From contig CAMLPZ010000001.1 of assembly GCA_946482045.1 (NCBI GenBank), positions 1-62,330 of the forward strand: DNA of 62,330 bases, given 5' to 3'. Position numbers and translations under genes: made by a program. The stretch comes from an uncultured Asticcacaulis sp. (GTDB taxonomy: Bacteria > Pseudomonadota > Alphaproteobacteria > Caulobacterales > Caulobacteraceae). The notes beneath the pieces are model-generated. The model worked only from the letters and a program-made list of their open reading frames with translations. It did no database searches and had not been told where the DNA came from. How positions within the stretch are numbered: the first letter of the stretch is position 1; the number at the start of each line of letters is the position of its first letter. Of this stretch, positions 36,250 through 45,200 are shown one piece after another.

Positions 36250-36323
36250 GCCGCCTGCCAGACCTTGGGGGACCCGATATTGCGTGGCTTGGCACCTTGC
36301 CGAATATCCCATAGATTGTTGCC

Positions 36324-38444
36324 ATGAACGTCCTGTCTCGCCTCCAAATGGAAACGGGCATCCGCCTCGCCGACCTGCCGGCGATGCGGTTGGGCAAGCT
36401 GACGATCACCCCCAGCACGCTTGAGGTCAGCGGCCCCGATGGCGCCACCGCGCTCGAACCGCGCTGCATGAAGGTGCTGGTCGTTTTTCACGAGTATATT
36501 GGGCGTACGGTCAGCCGCGATATGCTCATCGATCGCTGCTGGGACGGGCGGATCGTCACGGACGGCGCGCTCAATCGCTGCGTCGCGCAGATCCGCCGGG
36601 CGCTGGCCGCCGACCCCGAACTGAGCATCGATACCATTCCGCGCGTCGGCTACTGCCTGAAGGCGCCAGCCGAACCCGCCCGGGAGGTCGCGGCGCCCGC
36701 CGCAAAGCCCGAAGCGATTCCGATGGCACCACCGCCTGGCAACAATCTTCCCGCAAAACGCAATCTTCTGATCGCCGCTGCGGTCGCAGCGCTGGCGGTG
36801 GTCATCGCCGCCGGCGTCTATGTGTCTCTGCGCCCATCGAACTGGCAAGGCGAAGAGGTTCGTCCACTGACGTCCGAACCCGGCGTGGAAAGCTTCCCGG
36901 CCATGGCGCCGGATGGCCGCCGGCTGGCTTACGCCAAGGCTGGCCGCGATGGCTCATGGGATATCTATATTAAGTCGGTGGATGGCACGGGTTTACGCGC
37001 CGTGGCCAATGCTCCTGCGCATGAGTGGTGGCCGGGGTGGCGCGACGACGGAGAGGCTCTGGCTTTCGTCAGGGTCGACGACGCGCGCTGCGATATCGTC
37101 ACGCTGGACCTGATCACCATGACCGAAACCCTTGTGACGTCGTGCGACCCAAACCGTGTCGGCAGGGTCTCCTGGGCCGGCCGCTCGAACCTCGTCTATT
37201 CGGATGCCGCCCCGAACGCCGACCAGCGGCTGGTCTACCAGTTCAATCTCGAAACGCGTCGGAAGACGGCGATGACAGCGCCTCCACCAACCTCGCACGG
37301 CGACATGGACCCGATCCTGTCGCCAGATGGCAAACGCATCCTGTTCCGCCGCACCGTTTCGTGGGGCGTCGACGACCTTATGGTGGGTGACCTGCGCGCG
37401 CAGGGCGGTGAACTAGAGCCAGATCGTTTGGCCAATGTCCGTGCCCTGACGAATGACGGCTGGAAGGCGCACGGCGTCGCCTGGTCGTCCGATGGTCGCG
37501 ATATCTTCTTCACGTCGAACCGCGGCGGCGACTGGGGCCTTTGGTCGGTTGCGGTCAACGGTGGACAACCCCGCCGCGTCAGCCTTGGGACTGCGGCCAT
37601 CACCAAGATCGGCAGTGCCGGCATGAACCAGCTCGCCGTTGAAATCTATCATCCGCGCAGCGACCTCACCTGGCTTGGCGGCGAGTTGCCCACGACCTCG
37701 ATGACCGCCGACAGCTGGTCGCCTGCAATAGGCCCACAGGGCCAGGTGGCCTTCGTATCCAACCAGTCAGGCGGCGTCGAACTGTGGCTGCTCGAAAACG
37801 GCCGCACGCGCCAACTGACCCACATGGCGTCAAGCTATCTGCACGAGCCGAACTGGGCGCGCGTGGGCGATACCATAACCTTCGTAGCCATTGTCGAACG
37901 CACGCCGCAAATCTTCACGATCGGGACAGACGGGCGGCCACCGGTCCAACTGACACACGACGCTGGCGATAAGGCCGATCCTGTCTACCTGACAGGGACC
38001 GAGCGCCTGCTCTATCTCGGCCGCTCGGCCACGGGCTGGCAGGTGATGGAAGTCTCTGCCAGCGGACCGGCGCGCCGTCACGCGCAACTGGGTGACCGGT
38101 GGGAGGCCTTGTCCACCGGTCAGAGCCAGGCAGTTGGCTTGAAAAGCGACGATCCGTATTTCTACCGGCTTGCCCTGAGCGACAACGCGGTGACAGCCAT
38201 AAGAACCGCCGTTCGGCGCCCTTCGGGTGCCTATGCGGTGACCAGCGCGGGAATCGTCCAAGTGTCGGGCGCCCGCGTCGTCAACGTCAATTGGGATGGC
38301 AGCGTGCGCGAAATCGCGCGATTGCCCGCCGGCAAGCCTGCCCCCGCTGAAATCGAAGTGGACGAACGCACAGGCCACATCGTTATGATTGACCGGTCGG
38401 GCAATGAGGCGAACATCGCCCTGATGACCCTGCGCCGACAGTAG
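36324..38444 (+). CDS. CadC/ToxR-like membrane regulator with C-terminal beta-propeller
   Basis: 706 residues. The N-terminal winged helix (about 20-115) is of the OmpR/CadC type: LEPRCMKVLVVFHEYIGRTVSR, DMLIDRCWDGRIVTDGALNR, CVAQIRRALAADPELSIDTI and PRVGYCL. A proline-rich linker, one TM at about 150-168 (LIAAAVAALAVVIAAGVYV), and a periplasmic TolB/PD40-like propeller follow, with repeats such as FPAMAPDGRRLAYAK, DPILSPDGKRILFRR and GVAWSSDGRDIFFTS. It should bind DNA at the inner membrane face and sense a periplasmic cue. The target is unknown; the convergent TBDR-like gene and the leader upstream are candidates. Confidence 0.9.
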   Translation: MNVLSRLQMETGIRLADLPAMRLGKLTITPSTLEVSGPDGATALEPRCMKVLVVFHEYIGRTVSRDMLIDRCWDGRIVTDGALNRCVAQIRRALAADPELSIDTIPRVGYCLKAPAEPAREVAAPAAKPEAIPMAPPPGNNLPAKRNLLIAAAVAALAVVIAAGVYVSLRPSNWQGEEVRPLTSEPGVESFPAMAPDGRRLAYAKAGRDGSWDIYIKSVDGTGLRAVANAPAHEWWPGWRDDGEALAFVRVDDARCDIVTLDLITMTETLVTSCDPNRVGRVSWAGRSNLVYSDAAPNADQRLVYQFNLETRRKTAMTAPPPTSHGDMDPILSPDGKRILFRRTVSWGVDDLMVGDLRAQGGELEPDRLANVRALTNDGWKAHGVAWSSDGRDIFFTSNRGGDWGLWSVAVNGGQPRRVSLGTAAITKIGSAGMNQLAVEIYHPRSDLTWLGGELPTTSMTADSWSPAIGPQGQVAFVSNQSGGVELWLLENGRTRQLTHMASSYLHEPNWARVGDTITFVAIVERTPQIFTIGTDGRPPVQLTHDAGDKADPVYLTGTERLLYLGRSATGWQVMEVSASGPARRHAQLGDRWEALSTGQSQAVGLKSDDPYFYRLALSDNAVTAIRTAVRRPSGAYAVTSAGIVQVSGARVVNVNWDGSVREIARLPAGKPAPAEIEVDERTGHIVMIDRSGNEANIALMTLRRQ

Positions 38445-38460
38445 CACTTCAGCGCACCGG

Positions 38461-40383
38461 CTAAAACGCCGTGTTGAACGCCAGCCGCCAAGTCCGCGAC
38501 CAGATGGGAGCAAGCGCCGACGACGGCGTAGCGTAATAGCCTTTCTGGTCAAGGGCATTGACAACCTGGAAGCGGCCCGTGACCGGGCGGTCGGCGATCC
38601 GGAAATCATAGCGCGCCCCGAGCGTCAGGAAGGTCACGCCCGGCACTTCGGTGCGGCTGACAGGCGTCATCCGCCGCCGGCCTTCGAACAAGAGCTGGCC
38701 GTCAACGCTCCAGCCATTGCTGAACTGGTGCTCTACGTTGACCGTGGTGTTCGTGTAGGACACGCCCGGCGGTATATCCAGCGACTGGCCGCTGTCGACC
38801 GGTTGGCCCGACAGGCGCGGCCGCAGCAGCACTGCCCCCACGACGACATTGGTGGCCGGAGTCACGCGTCCCGACAGCGACACTTCGTAACCGGAGTGGC
38901 GGACATCGCCAACCAGATCGTAGCGGCCATCACTTCTCAGACCCGCGACCGGCTTGGTAATATCAAAATAGGCGGCGATCAGGGTCAAGCCAGGGCGCAA
39001 ATCGTAGGAAGCTCCGGCCTCCCATTGCTTCGCCTCGACCGGTGGCAGCACCTCGCCGCGATTGACTGCCGAGGCCGGAGCCACGCCGCTTTCCTCCAGG
39101 CCGGTGACATAGCTGGTGAACAAGCGCAAGCGCTGGCTCGCCCGCACCAGGGCCGAGGCGTTATAAAGCCAGTTATCCTGTGACCGTTGCTGTGCTGAAA
39201 CAGCGCCCGGTTGTTGCGTTGTTTTGTCATAGCGCGACTGGTGTGCCCCGAGGCGCAGATCGAGCCTGTCAGCCCAGGCCAGGTTATAGGTCAGGCTCAC
39301 CATGGTCTGTTCGACGGAGTCGTCCCCCGTAGGCCCCGTGTCCGGCAGGACTGGCGTGGGGCCGTCGGCCGGCCGCTCGCGGATATTGAATGACCCGCCA
39401 TCTATGCCTAGCGGCTGCACCAGGTCTGTGCCGGAGGACCGCGCCCGCAGGGCTATACCGACATCGTGACGGAAGGCCCCGGTGACGATGCGCCGCGTCA
39501 GCTTGACCTCAGCGGCAGTGGCGTAAGAGTCCTGGGGCGGGCAATAATAGATCGTGCGCACGGTGTTGCCTTCGCCGTCTGTCACCAACACAGCGACGTC
39601 CGTTCGTTCTCCACCGAAACCAGAATATGTCAGGGAGGCGCCGACCAGCCAGTTTCCGAAGTCACCGTCGTAGAGAACGCCCGCATTGGTGTCGCGATAG
39701 GTGGCCTTTGACCAGTCAGGCGCGAAATTCGTCGTACGCGGCAAGGGTGGCGGCTCCAGGTCGCTGGACGGGATGACGATGAAATTGCCATCGAAATCGC
39801 GTTTTTGATAGGCGCCAAACAGGCGGATGTGCGAGCGGCTGTCCGGCCGCCAGGCAATGACGGCGCCAGCATCGTAGACCGCGCCACCCTGGCCGGCGGA
39901 TGAGTTGTTGAAAGGTTCCGCGATCACGGTGCCGACCATGGCCAGCTTGCCGTCTCCGCTGACCAGCGTCGTCTCGGCTTCGGTGTGCACGGTCGCGAAA
40001 TCGCGGAAGCCCGCATTGACCTTCACCCCGTTTTTGCTGTCCGGCTCTCGCAGGCGGTAAACCACCACGCCCGATGGCGAAGGCAGGGACAGGCCCGCGG
40101 CCGAGGCCCCGACCTTGACGCTCAAGCCCCCCATGATCGATTCGGACAATCCGGTGGCGCGGACAAAGTAATGGTCGTCGATGCGATAGGCCGCGCTTTG
40201 CTGCAGGTCGAAGCCCCTGACCTGCGCTTCGTTATAGAGGCCGACCCTATCGACCCCCATCTGCTCCCCGAAGGCATCGGCCGCCTGGCGTGTAATGGTC
40301 TCGTCCTGGGCGAGTGCCGGTGAGGACATCAGGGCCAAGGTACTTGTGGTCATATATAGACCAAACGACAGGGTACGGAACAT
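38461..40383 (-). CDS. TonB-dependent receptor-like barrel with shortened plug
   Basis: 640 residues, AGGAG 7 nt before ATG 40383, signal peptide ending LMSSPALAQ. The mature protein starts DETITRQAADAFGEQMGVDR and enters directly at a mid-plug element, VGLYNEAQVRGFDLQQSAAYRIDD, which matches the RGF-to-DG part of siderophore-receptor plugs. The usual TonB box and first plug strands seem absent. The rest is an outer-membrane barrel ending in TWRLAFNTAF with a terminal Phe and typical loops (YDKTTQQPGAVSAQQRSQDNW). It resembles siderophore receptors with an atypical plug that occur in proteobacteria. Convergent with the CadC-like gene, 16 bp apart. Confidence 0.85.
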   Translation of the reverse strand: MFRTLSFGLYMTTSTLALMSSPALAQDETITRQAADAFGEQMGVDRVGLYNEAQVRGFDLQQSAAYRIDDHYFVRATGLSESIMGGLSVKVGASAAGLSLPSPSGVVVYRLREPDSKNGVKVNAGFRDFATVHTEAETTLVSGDGKLAMVGTVIAEPFNNSSAGQGGAVYDAGAVIAWRPDSRSHIRLFGAYQKRDFDGNFIVIPSSDLEPPPLPRTTNFAPDWSKATYRDTNAGVLYDGDFGNWLVGASLTYSGFGGERTDVAVLVTDGEGNTVRTIYYCPPQDSYATAAEVKLTRRIVTGAFRHDVGIALRARSSGTDLVQPLGIDGGSFNIRERPADGPTPVLPDTGPTGDDSVEQTMVSLTYNLAWADRLDLRLGAHQSRYDKTTQQPGAVSAQQRSQDNWLYNASALVRASQRLRLFTSYVTGLEESGVAPASAVNRGEVLPPVEAKQWEAGASYDLRPGLTLIAAYFDITKPVAGLRSDGRYDLVGDVRHSGYEVSLSGRVTPATNVVVGAVLLRPRLSGQPVDSGQSLDIPPGVSYTNTTVNVEHQFSNGWSVDGQLLFEGRRRMTPVSRTEVPGVTFLTLGARYDFRIADRPVTGRFQVVNALDQKGYYATPSSALAPIWSRTWRLAFNTAF

Positions 40384-40567
40384 CGGCTATCTCCTGCAAT
40401 AGCGATGTGCGGAAAACGTGTATGCGGCTTTCCGCTTAAACATCGCGACAAACAAAGCGTTCGCAGCGAGATGTGCTCTGATACCGGCGCGGCGACGCGC
40501 CTGTTTCCGTCAGGTTTCCGTGATGATTTGGCGATGATGCCGCGCTTTTTCGGCGATGGCTCGCCCG

Positions 40568-41881
40568 CTACTTCCGCGTCGTGACGAGGCCCGAGGATTT
40601 TACGCTGGCGTGGGTCACGCCGGCCAGCCGCGCCGTCGCCATCTGGCGCAAGGTATCGAAGCCATGGATCATGCAGGCGCCGGTGGTGGATTTCGCCGTA
40701 TTGCTGATGCTGGACAGATAGACTTCAAGCGCGCTGTCGTCGCGCCGGTGGCCGTCGTAGTCGACGGCAGCCCCAGCCAAGCCGCAGCCTTTCAGGGCAG
40801 CAATGGCCTTGATATCGGCGCCGGCGTGTCCAACAACGGTCATGCAGAAGGGCTTCAGCATGCCTGTGATTTCCGAGACGCGGCCGGGCGGCACGCCATT
40901 GAGCTGACGGACCTCATACAGTACCTTCAGCCCCATTTCCTGCGCGGCCTGGGACACGGCCGAGGTGATGCGCCCGCGCGCCCGCGCGCTTGAAAACGTC
41001 GAAAAGGCAGCCGGCACGATCATGATGAGCTTGCGCTGCTCGGGCGACCGCATCTGTAGGACCTTCAGCCCCTGTTCGATACTGGCGATGTCGACCTGTT
41101 CGCGATCCCCCCAATCGAGTGCGGCGACGGCGCGGGCATCGAGCGACACATTGCCGATGGCATCGGTCACGACCGGTTCCAGCCGGTGGCCGATCATGGT
41201 CAGCTTCTTCATTTCGAAGACCGGCTCAGCGGAACTGGCGACGCGCAGGCTGCGTCCGGCCACCGTCATCAGCGTGCCGCCAGTCGCGCCCGGGCGCCTT
41301 ATCGCCGTGGCCGTACCGACGGCGACGGAACCGCGCGCCGAGACCTCCTCGGTCGCGGATGGCAGGGGGCGACCGGCATCCCGGAAAGGGCGGGCTTCGG
41401 CTCGGTCGAAATAGTTGGTCAGGTCGATGGGAATGATGCGCATCCGGTCGACGTCATCGGCGATGGCTTCGAACAGAGCCGGACGCACCTTGGAAACATC
41501 TCCGATGAAAAACTGGCCGGCCGTGTACCATAACTCAGCCGCACTCAGCGCTCCCTTGTGCTCGCCAAGCGTCAGGATGACCGCAAGAAAGGACTCGTCA
41601 TTGATCCGAATGCACCAATCCGGCTCCGGGAACCGGCGCTCGAAAGCCGTTTTCAGATGATCGAAAATAAGGTCGCGTTTGCTGTCCCACTTATTGCCCA
41701 GGCGTTCGGCAAAAAGGTCGAGACGCAACAGGTAGGCGCGCCCCATCGCGTCCGCGTGGGTTTCCCGCAGTCTCTCAATGATGTCGGCGGCGTCGTCCTG
41801 TAACAGAGTCAGGAAAAGCCGTCCATTCTGATCCGCCGCAATCCCTGGAAGGGCGGTTTCGCTAGGCATTTCAACAGACAT
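40568..41881 (-). CDS. Uncharacterised protein, possible degenerate GGDEF-EAL
   Basis: 437 residues from ATG 41881, with GGAG 7 nt upstream; no signal peptide or TM. I do not recognise the family firmly. Residues about 20-150 have the look of a worn GGDEF-like domain (AYLLRLDLFAERLGNKWDSK, DWCIRINDESFLAVI). The last 220 residues resemble an EAL barrel in outline (FEMKKLTMIGHRLEPVV, GCGLAGAAVDYDG, ARLAGVTHASVKSSG) but lack both EAL and the metal ligands that I can see. It could be a c-di-GMP-related scaffold. It is monocistronic and divergent from the glucokinase gene. Confidence 0.75.
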   Translation of the reverse strand: MSVEMPSETALPGIAADQNGRLFLTLLQDDAADIIERLRETHADAMGRAYLLRLDLFAERLGNKWDSKRDLIFDHLKTAFERRFPEPDWCIRINDESFLAVILTLGEHKGALSAAELWYTAGQFFIGDVSKVRPALFEAIADDVDRMRIIPIDLTNYFDRAEARPFRDAGRPLPSATEEVSARGSVAVGTATAIRRPGATGGTLMTVAGRSLRVASSAEPVFEMKKLTMIGHRLEPVVTDAIGNVSLDARAVAALDWGDREQVDIASIEQGLKVLQMRSPEQRKLIMIVPAAFSTFSSARARGRITSAVSQAAQEMGLKVLYEVRQLNGVPPGRVSEITGMLKPFCMTVVGHAGADIKAIAALKGCGLAGAAVDYDGHRRDDSALEVYLSSISNTAKSTTGACMIHGFDTLRQMATARLAGVTHASVKSSGLVTTRK

Positions 41882-42048
41882 TGCTGCACTCCACCGTGCA
41901 AGCATGACGGCTTATAGTTGAGTGATCATTAATTTTAGCGGAGGCATTACAATCTGAACGAAAATCGAAGTGCGTGCGGCAATGAAACGCCCTCTTAACC
42001 CGAATACGGCCATACTGAGATCCGTTAACTATGACAAGGACTGGCACG

Positions 42049-42993
42049 ATGACCAAGGTGTTGCTGGGCGACCTGAGCAATGGCTCCTACCTGAAGCTGG
42101 CTTTGGCCGACGCAGGACAGCGCCCGGTGGCAACCGGCATCTACGCCTGCGCCAGTGTCGAGGACTTCGAGGATGCGGTCTGCGGCTTTCTGGCCGACAA
42201 CGGCGACCCTCAGATTTCCGGTGCTGCCTTTTCCACTTCGGGCTGGGAAGTCGATGGCAAGCTCGATCTCGTCCACTACGGCTTTTCCCTGCATCGCCGC
42301 CAGATCGCTGACCTGCTGGGTGTCCAGCGCCTGAGCGTGGTCAACGATTTCGTCGCCAAGGCGCTGGCGGTGCCGGTGCTGGAACACGATGAGCGCGTCA
42401 AGGTCTGCGGCAAGGACCAGCATCCGGAGCACGTCATCGCCGTCGTCGGTCCGACATCCGGCCTCGGCGGCGCCTTTCTGTCGCCGGACGGACGTGGCGG
42501 CTGGAATGTGACGCACGGTGAAGGGGGGCATTCGGATTTCGCCCCGCGCACGGAACAGGAAATTGAGATCCTGAAACTGCTCATGAAGAAGTACGACCAC
42601 GTGTCGTGCGAACGCGGGGTGTCGTCGGCGGGCCTGGTCGAGCTGTGGGACTGCCTGTGTCTCATGGCCGGTGATGAGGCCAATACCCCCCTGCCTGAAG
42701 AAATCCTGGCCCTTGCCTACAGTCATGATGCCCGCGCGCTGGAAGCCATCCGCATCCAGACCGAACTCTATGCCGGCGTGGCGTCGGACTTCGCCCTGAC
42801 CGTGGGGGCGCGCGGCGGGGTTTACCTGACGGGTAGCTACCTGACCCTCCTCGACACCCTGTTCGACCACGATGTCTTCGCGCGCCGCTTCTATGACAAG
42901 GGCCGCGTCTCCAGCTATGTGAAGGACATTCCGGTCTATCGCATCACCGCCACGGATCCCGAAATCCTCGGCCTGAGTACTGTGTTCGGCTAG
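42049..42993 (+). CDS. glk: Glucokinase (Glk family) with atypical N-terminal phosphate loop
   Basis: 314 residues from ATG 42049, with AAGGA 8 nt upstream (an ATG at 42031 lacks one). Glk hallmarks: VVNDFVAKALAVPVL (catalytic Asp), VGPTSGLGGAFL, THGEGGHSDFAPRTEQE (sugar-binding Glu-His), CERGVSSAGLVELW, and GARGGVYLTGSY. The first phosphate-binding loop, normally GDIGGTN-x-R, reads GDLSNGSYLKLAL, so the GGT core is missing. Substrate is likely glucose, with ATP donor. The altered loop may change the nucleotide affinity or mark a regulatory paralogue. Confidence 0.85.
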   Translation: MTKVLLGDLSNGSYLKLALADAGQRPVATGIYACASVEDFEDAVCGFLADNGDPQISGAAFSTSGWEVDGKLDLVHYGFSLHRRQIADLLGVQRLSVVNDFVAKALAVPVLEHDERVKVCGKDQHPEHVIAVVGPTSGLGGAFLSPDGRGGWNVTHGEGGHSDFAPRTEQEIEILKLLMKKYDHVSCERGVSSAGLVELWDCLCLMAGDEANTPLPEEILALAYSHDARALEAIRIQTELYAGVASDFALTVGARGGVYLTGSYLTLLDTLFDHDVFARRFYDKGRVSSYVKDIPVYRITATDPEILGLSTVFG

Positions 42994-43008
42994 CGATATA
43001 CAAAAGGA

Positions 43009-43779
43009 TCAGGCCGCGTTCCCCAGCACCAGTTCCGCGACATCCAGCAGGTCGTGCGCTGCGAAAGGCTTCTTGATCTGAGCATCAACCCCGAACTTAC
43101 GCGTTGCGTTGAGTGCATCCTGGTCCGTGACCTTGTCCTCAAGACCACCCGACATCGAAATCAGACGAACCCGGGGCCAGGTCGCCTTGATCATCCGCAT
43201 ACCCTTGAGCCCGCCCATGCCAGGCATGAAGACGTCGCACAATACCAGGTCGACGTGCGCGATATCGACGTCGGCAAAGGCCTCCTCCATCGATCCAGCC
43301 TGCGACACGCGGTATCCTCCGCTTTCCAGCGCCTTGGCGGCAATCATGCGCACCGTCCGGCTGTCATCTATGACCAAGACGTGTTTACGCACGCTGCCCG
43401 CCGCGGCATCCTGAGAAAGGGCATCGAGTACATTGGCCAGCAAGGCGTCGGTAAAGGGCTTACGCAGCACGTGTTCAGCACCCGTCTTGCGGGCATTACG
43501 CAGGGTATCGTCAATGGCTTCGTGGCGACTGCCCGCCGTCATCAGCACGATGGGCGCATTGGGCGCCAGCTTGCGGAAACGGTCGATGTGCAGAAGGGTA
43601 TTGTGCTGGTTGACGAAGACGTCGAGAAAAAGCGCGTGGACCTGCATCTGCGTCAGCGCCTCGGACGCTTCGCGAACTTCCGAGAAGTGCTGCGTTGTCC
43701 AGCCACGGGCTTCGATCATTCGCGAGATAATCAAGGCCTGGGTCGTACTGTCTTCCAGAATGAGAGCTGTCTTTTCCAT
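43009..43779 (-). CDS. Dual receiver-domain response regulator without output domain
   Basis: 256 residues made of two receiver domains. The first (5-120) has LILEDS, FLDVFVN (Asp53), MTAG and the KPF lysine; the second (133-250) has VIDDSRTV, LCDVFMPG (Asp182), MSGG and KKPF. No DNA-binding or enzyme domain is present. Such tandem receivers act as phosphate sinks or scaffolds in phosphorelays. The two hybrid kinases in this window are candidate partners, though neither is adjacent. A LacI-like palindrome lies 56 bp upstream. Confidence 0.88.
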   Translation of the reverse strand: MEKTALILEDSTTQALIISRMIEARGWTTQHFSEVREASEALTQMQVHALFLDVFVNQHNTLLHIDRFRKLAPNAPIVLMTAGSRHEAIDDTLRNARKTGAEHVLRKPFTDALLANVLDALSQDAAAGSVRKHVLVIDDSRTVRMIAAKALESGGYRVSQAGSMEEAFADVDIAHVDLVLCDVFMPGMGGLKGMRMIKATWPRVRLISMSGGLEDKVTDQDALNATRKFGVDAQIKKPFAAHDLLDVAELVLGNAA

Positions 43780-43834
43780 GGGTGTTTCCGGCTACGGCGC
43801 AATGTTGTCGTCCAGCCATGAAAAGGTCGTTAAT

Positions 43835-43846
43835 GCAAACGCTTGC
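43835..43846. promoter_or_regulatory. LacI-like near-palindrome upstream of the dual receiver gene
   Basis: GCAAACGCTTGC differs by one arm position from the perfect site at 3048-3059 (GCAAACGTTTGC). It lies 56 bp before the dual receiver start at 43779. The match may be chance; its value is the resemblance to the other site. Confidence 0.28.
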
Positions 43847-43973
43847 GCAAACTTATCAACACCATCCAAACGTCGCCAGTTGGTTCCTGACATATTGTTG
43901 AATCCCACCAGGTCACTGTAACCTCATATTAACCCCCGAGGACAACTGTTGTCCCAATTCTGGGAGTGGACAT

Positions 43974-44714
43974 ATGGGAAGTTTCGCCAGGATCAGTGCC
44001 GGCCAACCCGCTCAAGCGACACTGGAGGCGCTTGACGCGATTCACCTGACACCGGCACATGAAGGTTTCAAGCTTATTGAGGCCATAAAGCGCATTGTTC
44101 CCTTTCGCAATATCCTGATTTCCGGCGTCAACCTGCGGGACTACGGCCCTGGCTCCGGGACGCTTTTGCTGAGCGACTTTCCACCCGATTATATGGCCGA
44201 ATATTTTGCCTGCAGGCTTAGCGACATTGACCCCCTGTTCGAGATGCTCCGGCAAGGCCGCCCGGTCAGCCGCGACAGTGAAGCCTTTGCCACCCATCAG
44301 GCACGGCGTAATGGTCACGCCGTACTCGACCTGCTGCGCCGGTATGGCATTTCCGAACGCACAATCATCCTTTTAGCGCATTCGGGGAAGATATTGGGAT
44401 CCGTTGCGGTCATCAGCGACACGCCCCTTTCGGATGACCACTGCGCTCTTTTGAAGGCCTTCGCCCTCTACCTCCACGCTGAAGTCTCGGCCCCTGCCCT
44501 CGATACGCTGAACACTGCCCTGCGCCTGACGCGCGGAGAACTGCGCTGCCTTGAACGCGCCGCCGGCGGACTGACCAGCGAGAAGATCGGCCGGATGGAA
44601 GACTATTCCGTTGAAACCGTTAACACTTACCTGAAGTCCGCCACACGCAAGCTTGGCGCCAATAACCGCACCCAGGCCGTCGCCGAAGCCCTGCGCCGGC
44701 AGCTGATTACATAG
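43974..44714 (+). CDS. LuxR-family regulator with autoinducer-binding-like domain (solo)
   Basis: 246 residues. The N-terminal 165 form an autoinducer-binding-like domain (FKLIEAIKRIVPFRNILISG, PDYMAEYFACRLSDIDPLF); the C-terminal GerE helix-turn-helix reads LTRGELRCLERAAGGLTSEK then VETVNTYLKSATRKLGANNR. Against the TraR/LuxR pocket, the Asp-Pro pair is kept (Asp86-Pro87) and the Tyr (Tyr77), but the first Trp is Tyr73 and the second Trp is lost (Ser99/Arg100). No luxI-type synthase is in the window, so it is a solo that may bind a non-standard ligand. Start uncertain but plausible. Confidence 0.88.
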   Translation: MGSFARISAGQPAQATLEALDAIHLTPAHEGFKLIEAIKRIVPFRNILISGVNLRDYGPGSGTLLLSDFPPDYMAEYFACRLSDIDPLFEMLRQGRPVSRDSEAFATHQARRNGHAVLDLLRRYGISERTIILLAHSGKILGSVAVISDTPLSDDHCALLKAFALYLHAEVSAPALDTLNTALRLTRGELRCLERAAGGLTSEKIGRMEDYSVETVNTYLKSATRKLGANNRTQAVAEALRRQLIT

Positions 44715-44755
44715 AGCGCTAACATAGCGACAAGACATCCAGAGTACCCGAGACC

Positions 44756-45079
44756 ATGCCTAACCGAGTGATCGACAGTTCGCAGCCGTCACCTTCCAAA
44801 ACGCCATTCCCAGACGCAGCCGAGGAAAGCCCCCTTGCGGCGCTGGAGGCCGACGCCCGGGATTCCATCGCCAAGGCGCTGCAACTGTTCGAAAACGGGG
44901 AAAGGGAGGTCGCGGAACACATGTTCGAACGGCTGCGGCAAAGGGTCCGCGAGGCCGGCCCAGTGGCCATGCTGGTCAGCGGCGATGAAGGTACTGAAGA
45001 GCGCGCGGATCTGCAGTCCGTAGTCAACGCCATCGCGGACGTCGCCCGGCCGAAAGGCGAACAGGATGTGCAGCGATAG
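44756..45079 (+). CDS. Hypothetical small acidic protein
   Basis: 107 residues, 41 bp after the LuxR gene on the same strand. Not recognised. A polar, proline-rich N-terminus is followed by a likely helical stretch, LEADARDSIAKALQLFENGE and REVAEHMFERLRQRVREA. There is no signal peptide, TM or cysteine. The ribosome site is poor, and a 161-codon frame overlaps on the other strand, so reality as a gene is moderate. Confidence 0.42.
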   Translation: MPNRVIDSSQPSPSKTPFPDAAEESPLAALEADARDSIAKALQLFENGEREVAEHMFERLRQRVREAGPVAMLVSGDEGTEERADLQSVVNAIADVARPKGEQDVQR

Positions 45080-45149
45080 GACCCGGTTGCTGTCGAACCC
45101 CGGCACCGGTAGGGCCGCCCCGCATTCAGTTCCATAAGCGCGATGCAAA

Positions 45150-45175
45150 AACGGCGGCCCTTGGGGACCGCCGTT
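45150..45175 (-). terminator. Intrinsic terminator of the TBDR gene at 45201-48167
   Basis: Stem AACGGCGG/CCGCCGTT with an inner CCC-TTG-GGG pairing. On the minus strand it is followed by a U-run (GTTTTTGC). It lies 25 bp after the receptor stop. Confidence 0.85.
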
Positions 45176-45200
45176 CTGACGCGTTAATTGTAAAAAGCTA

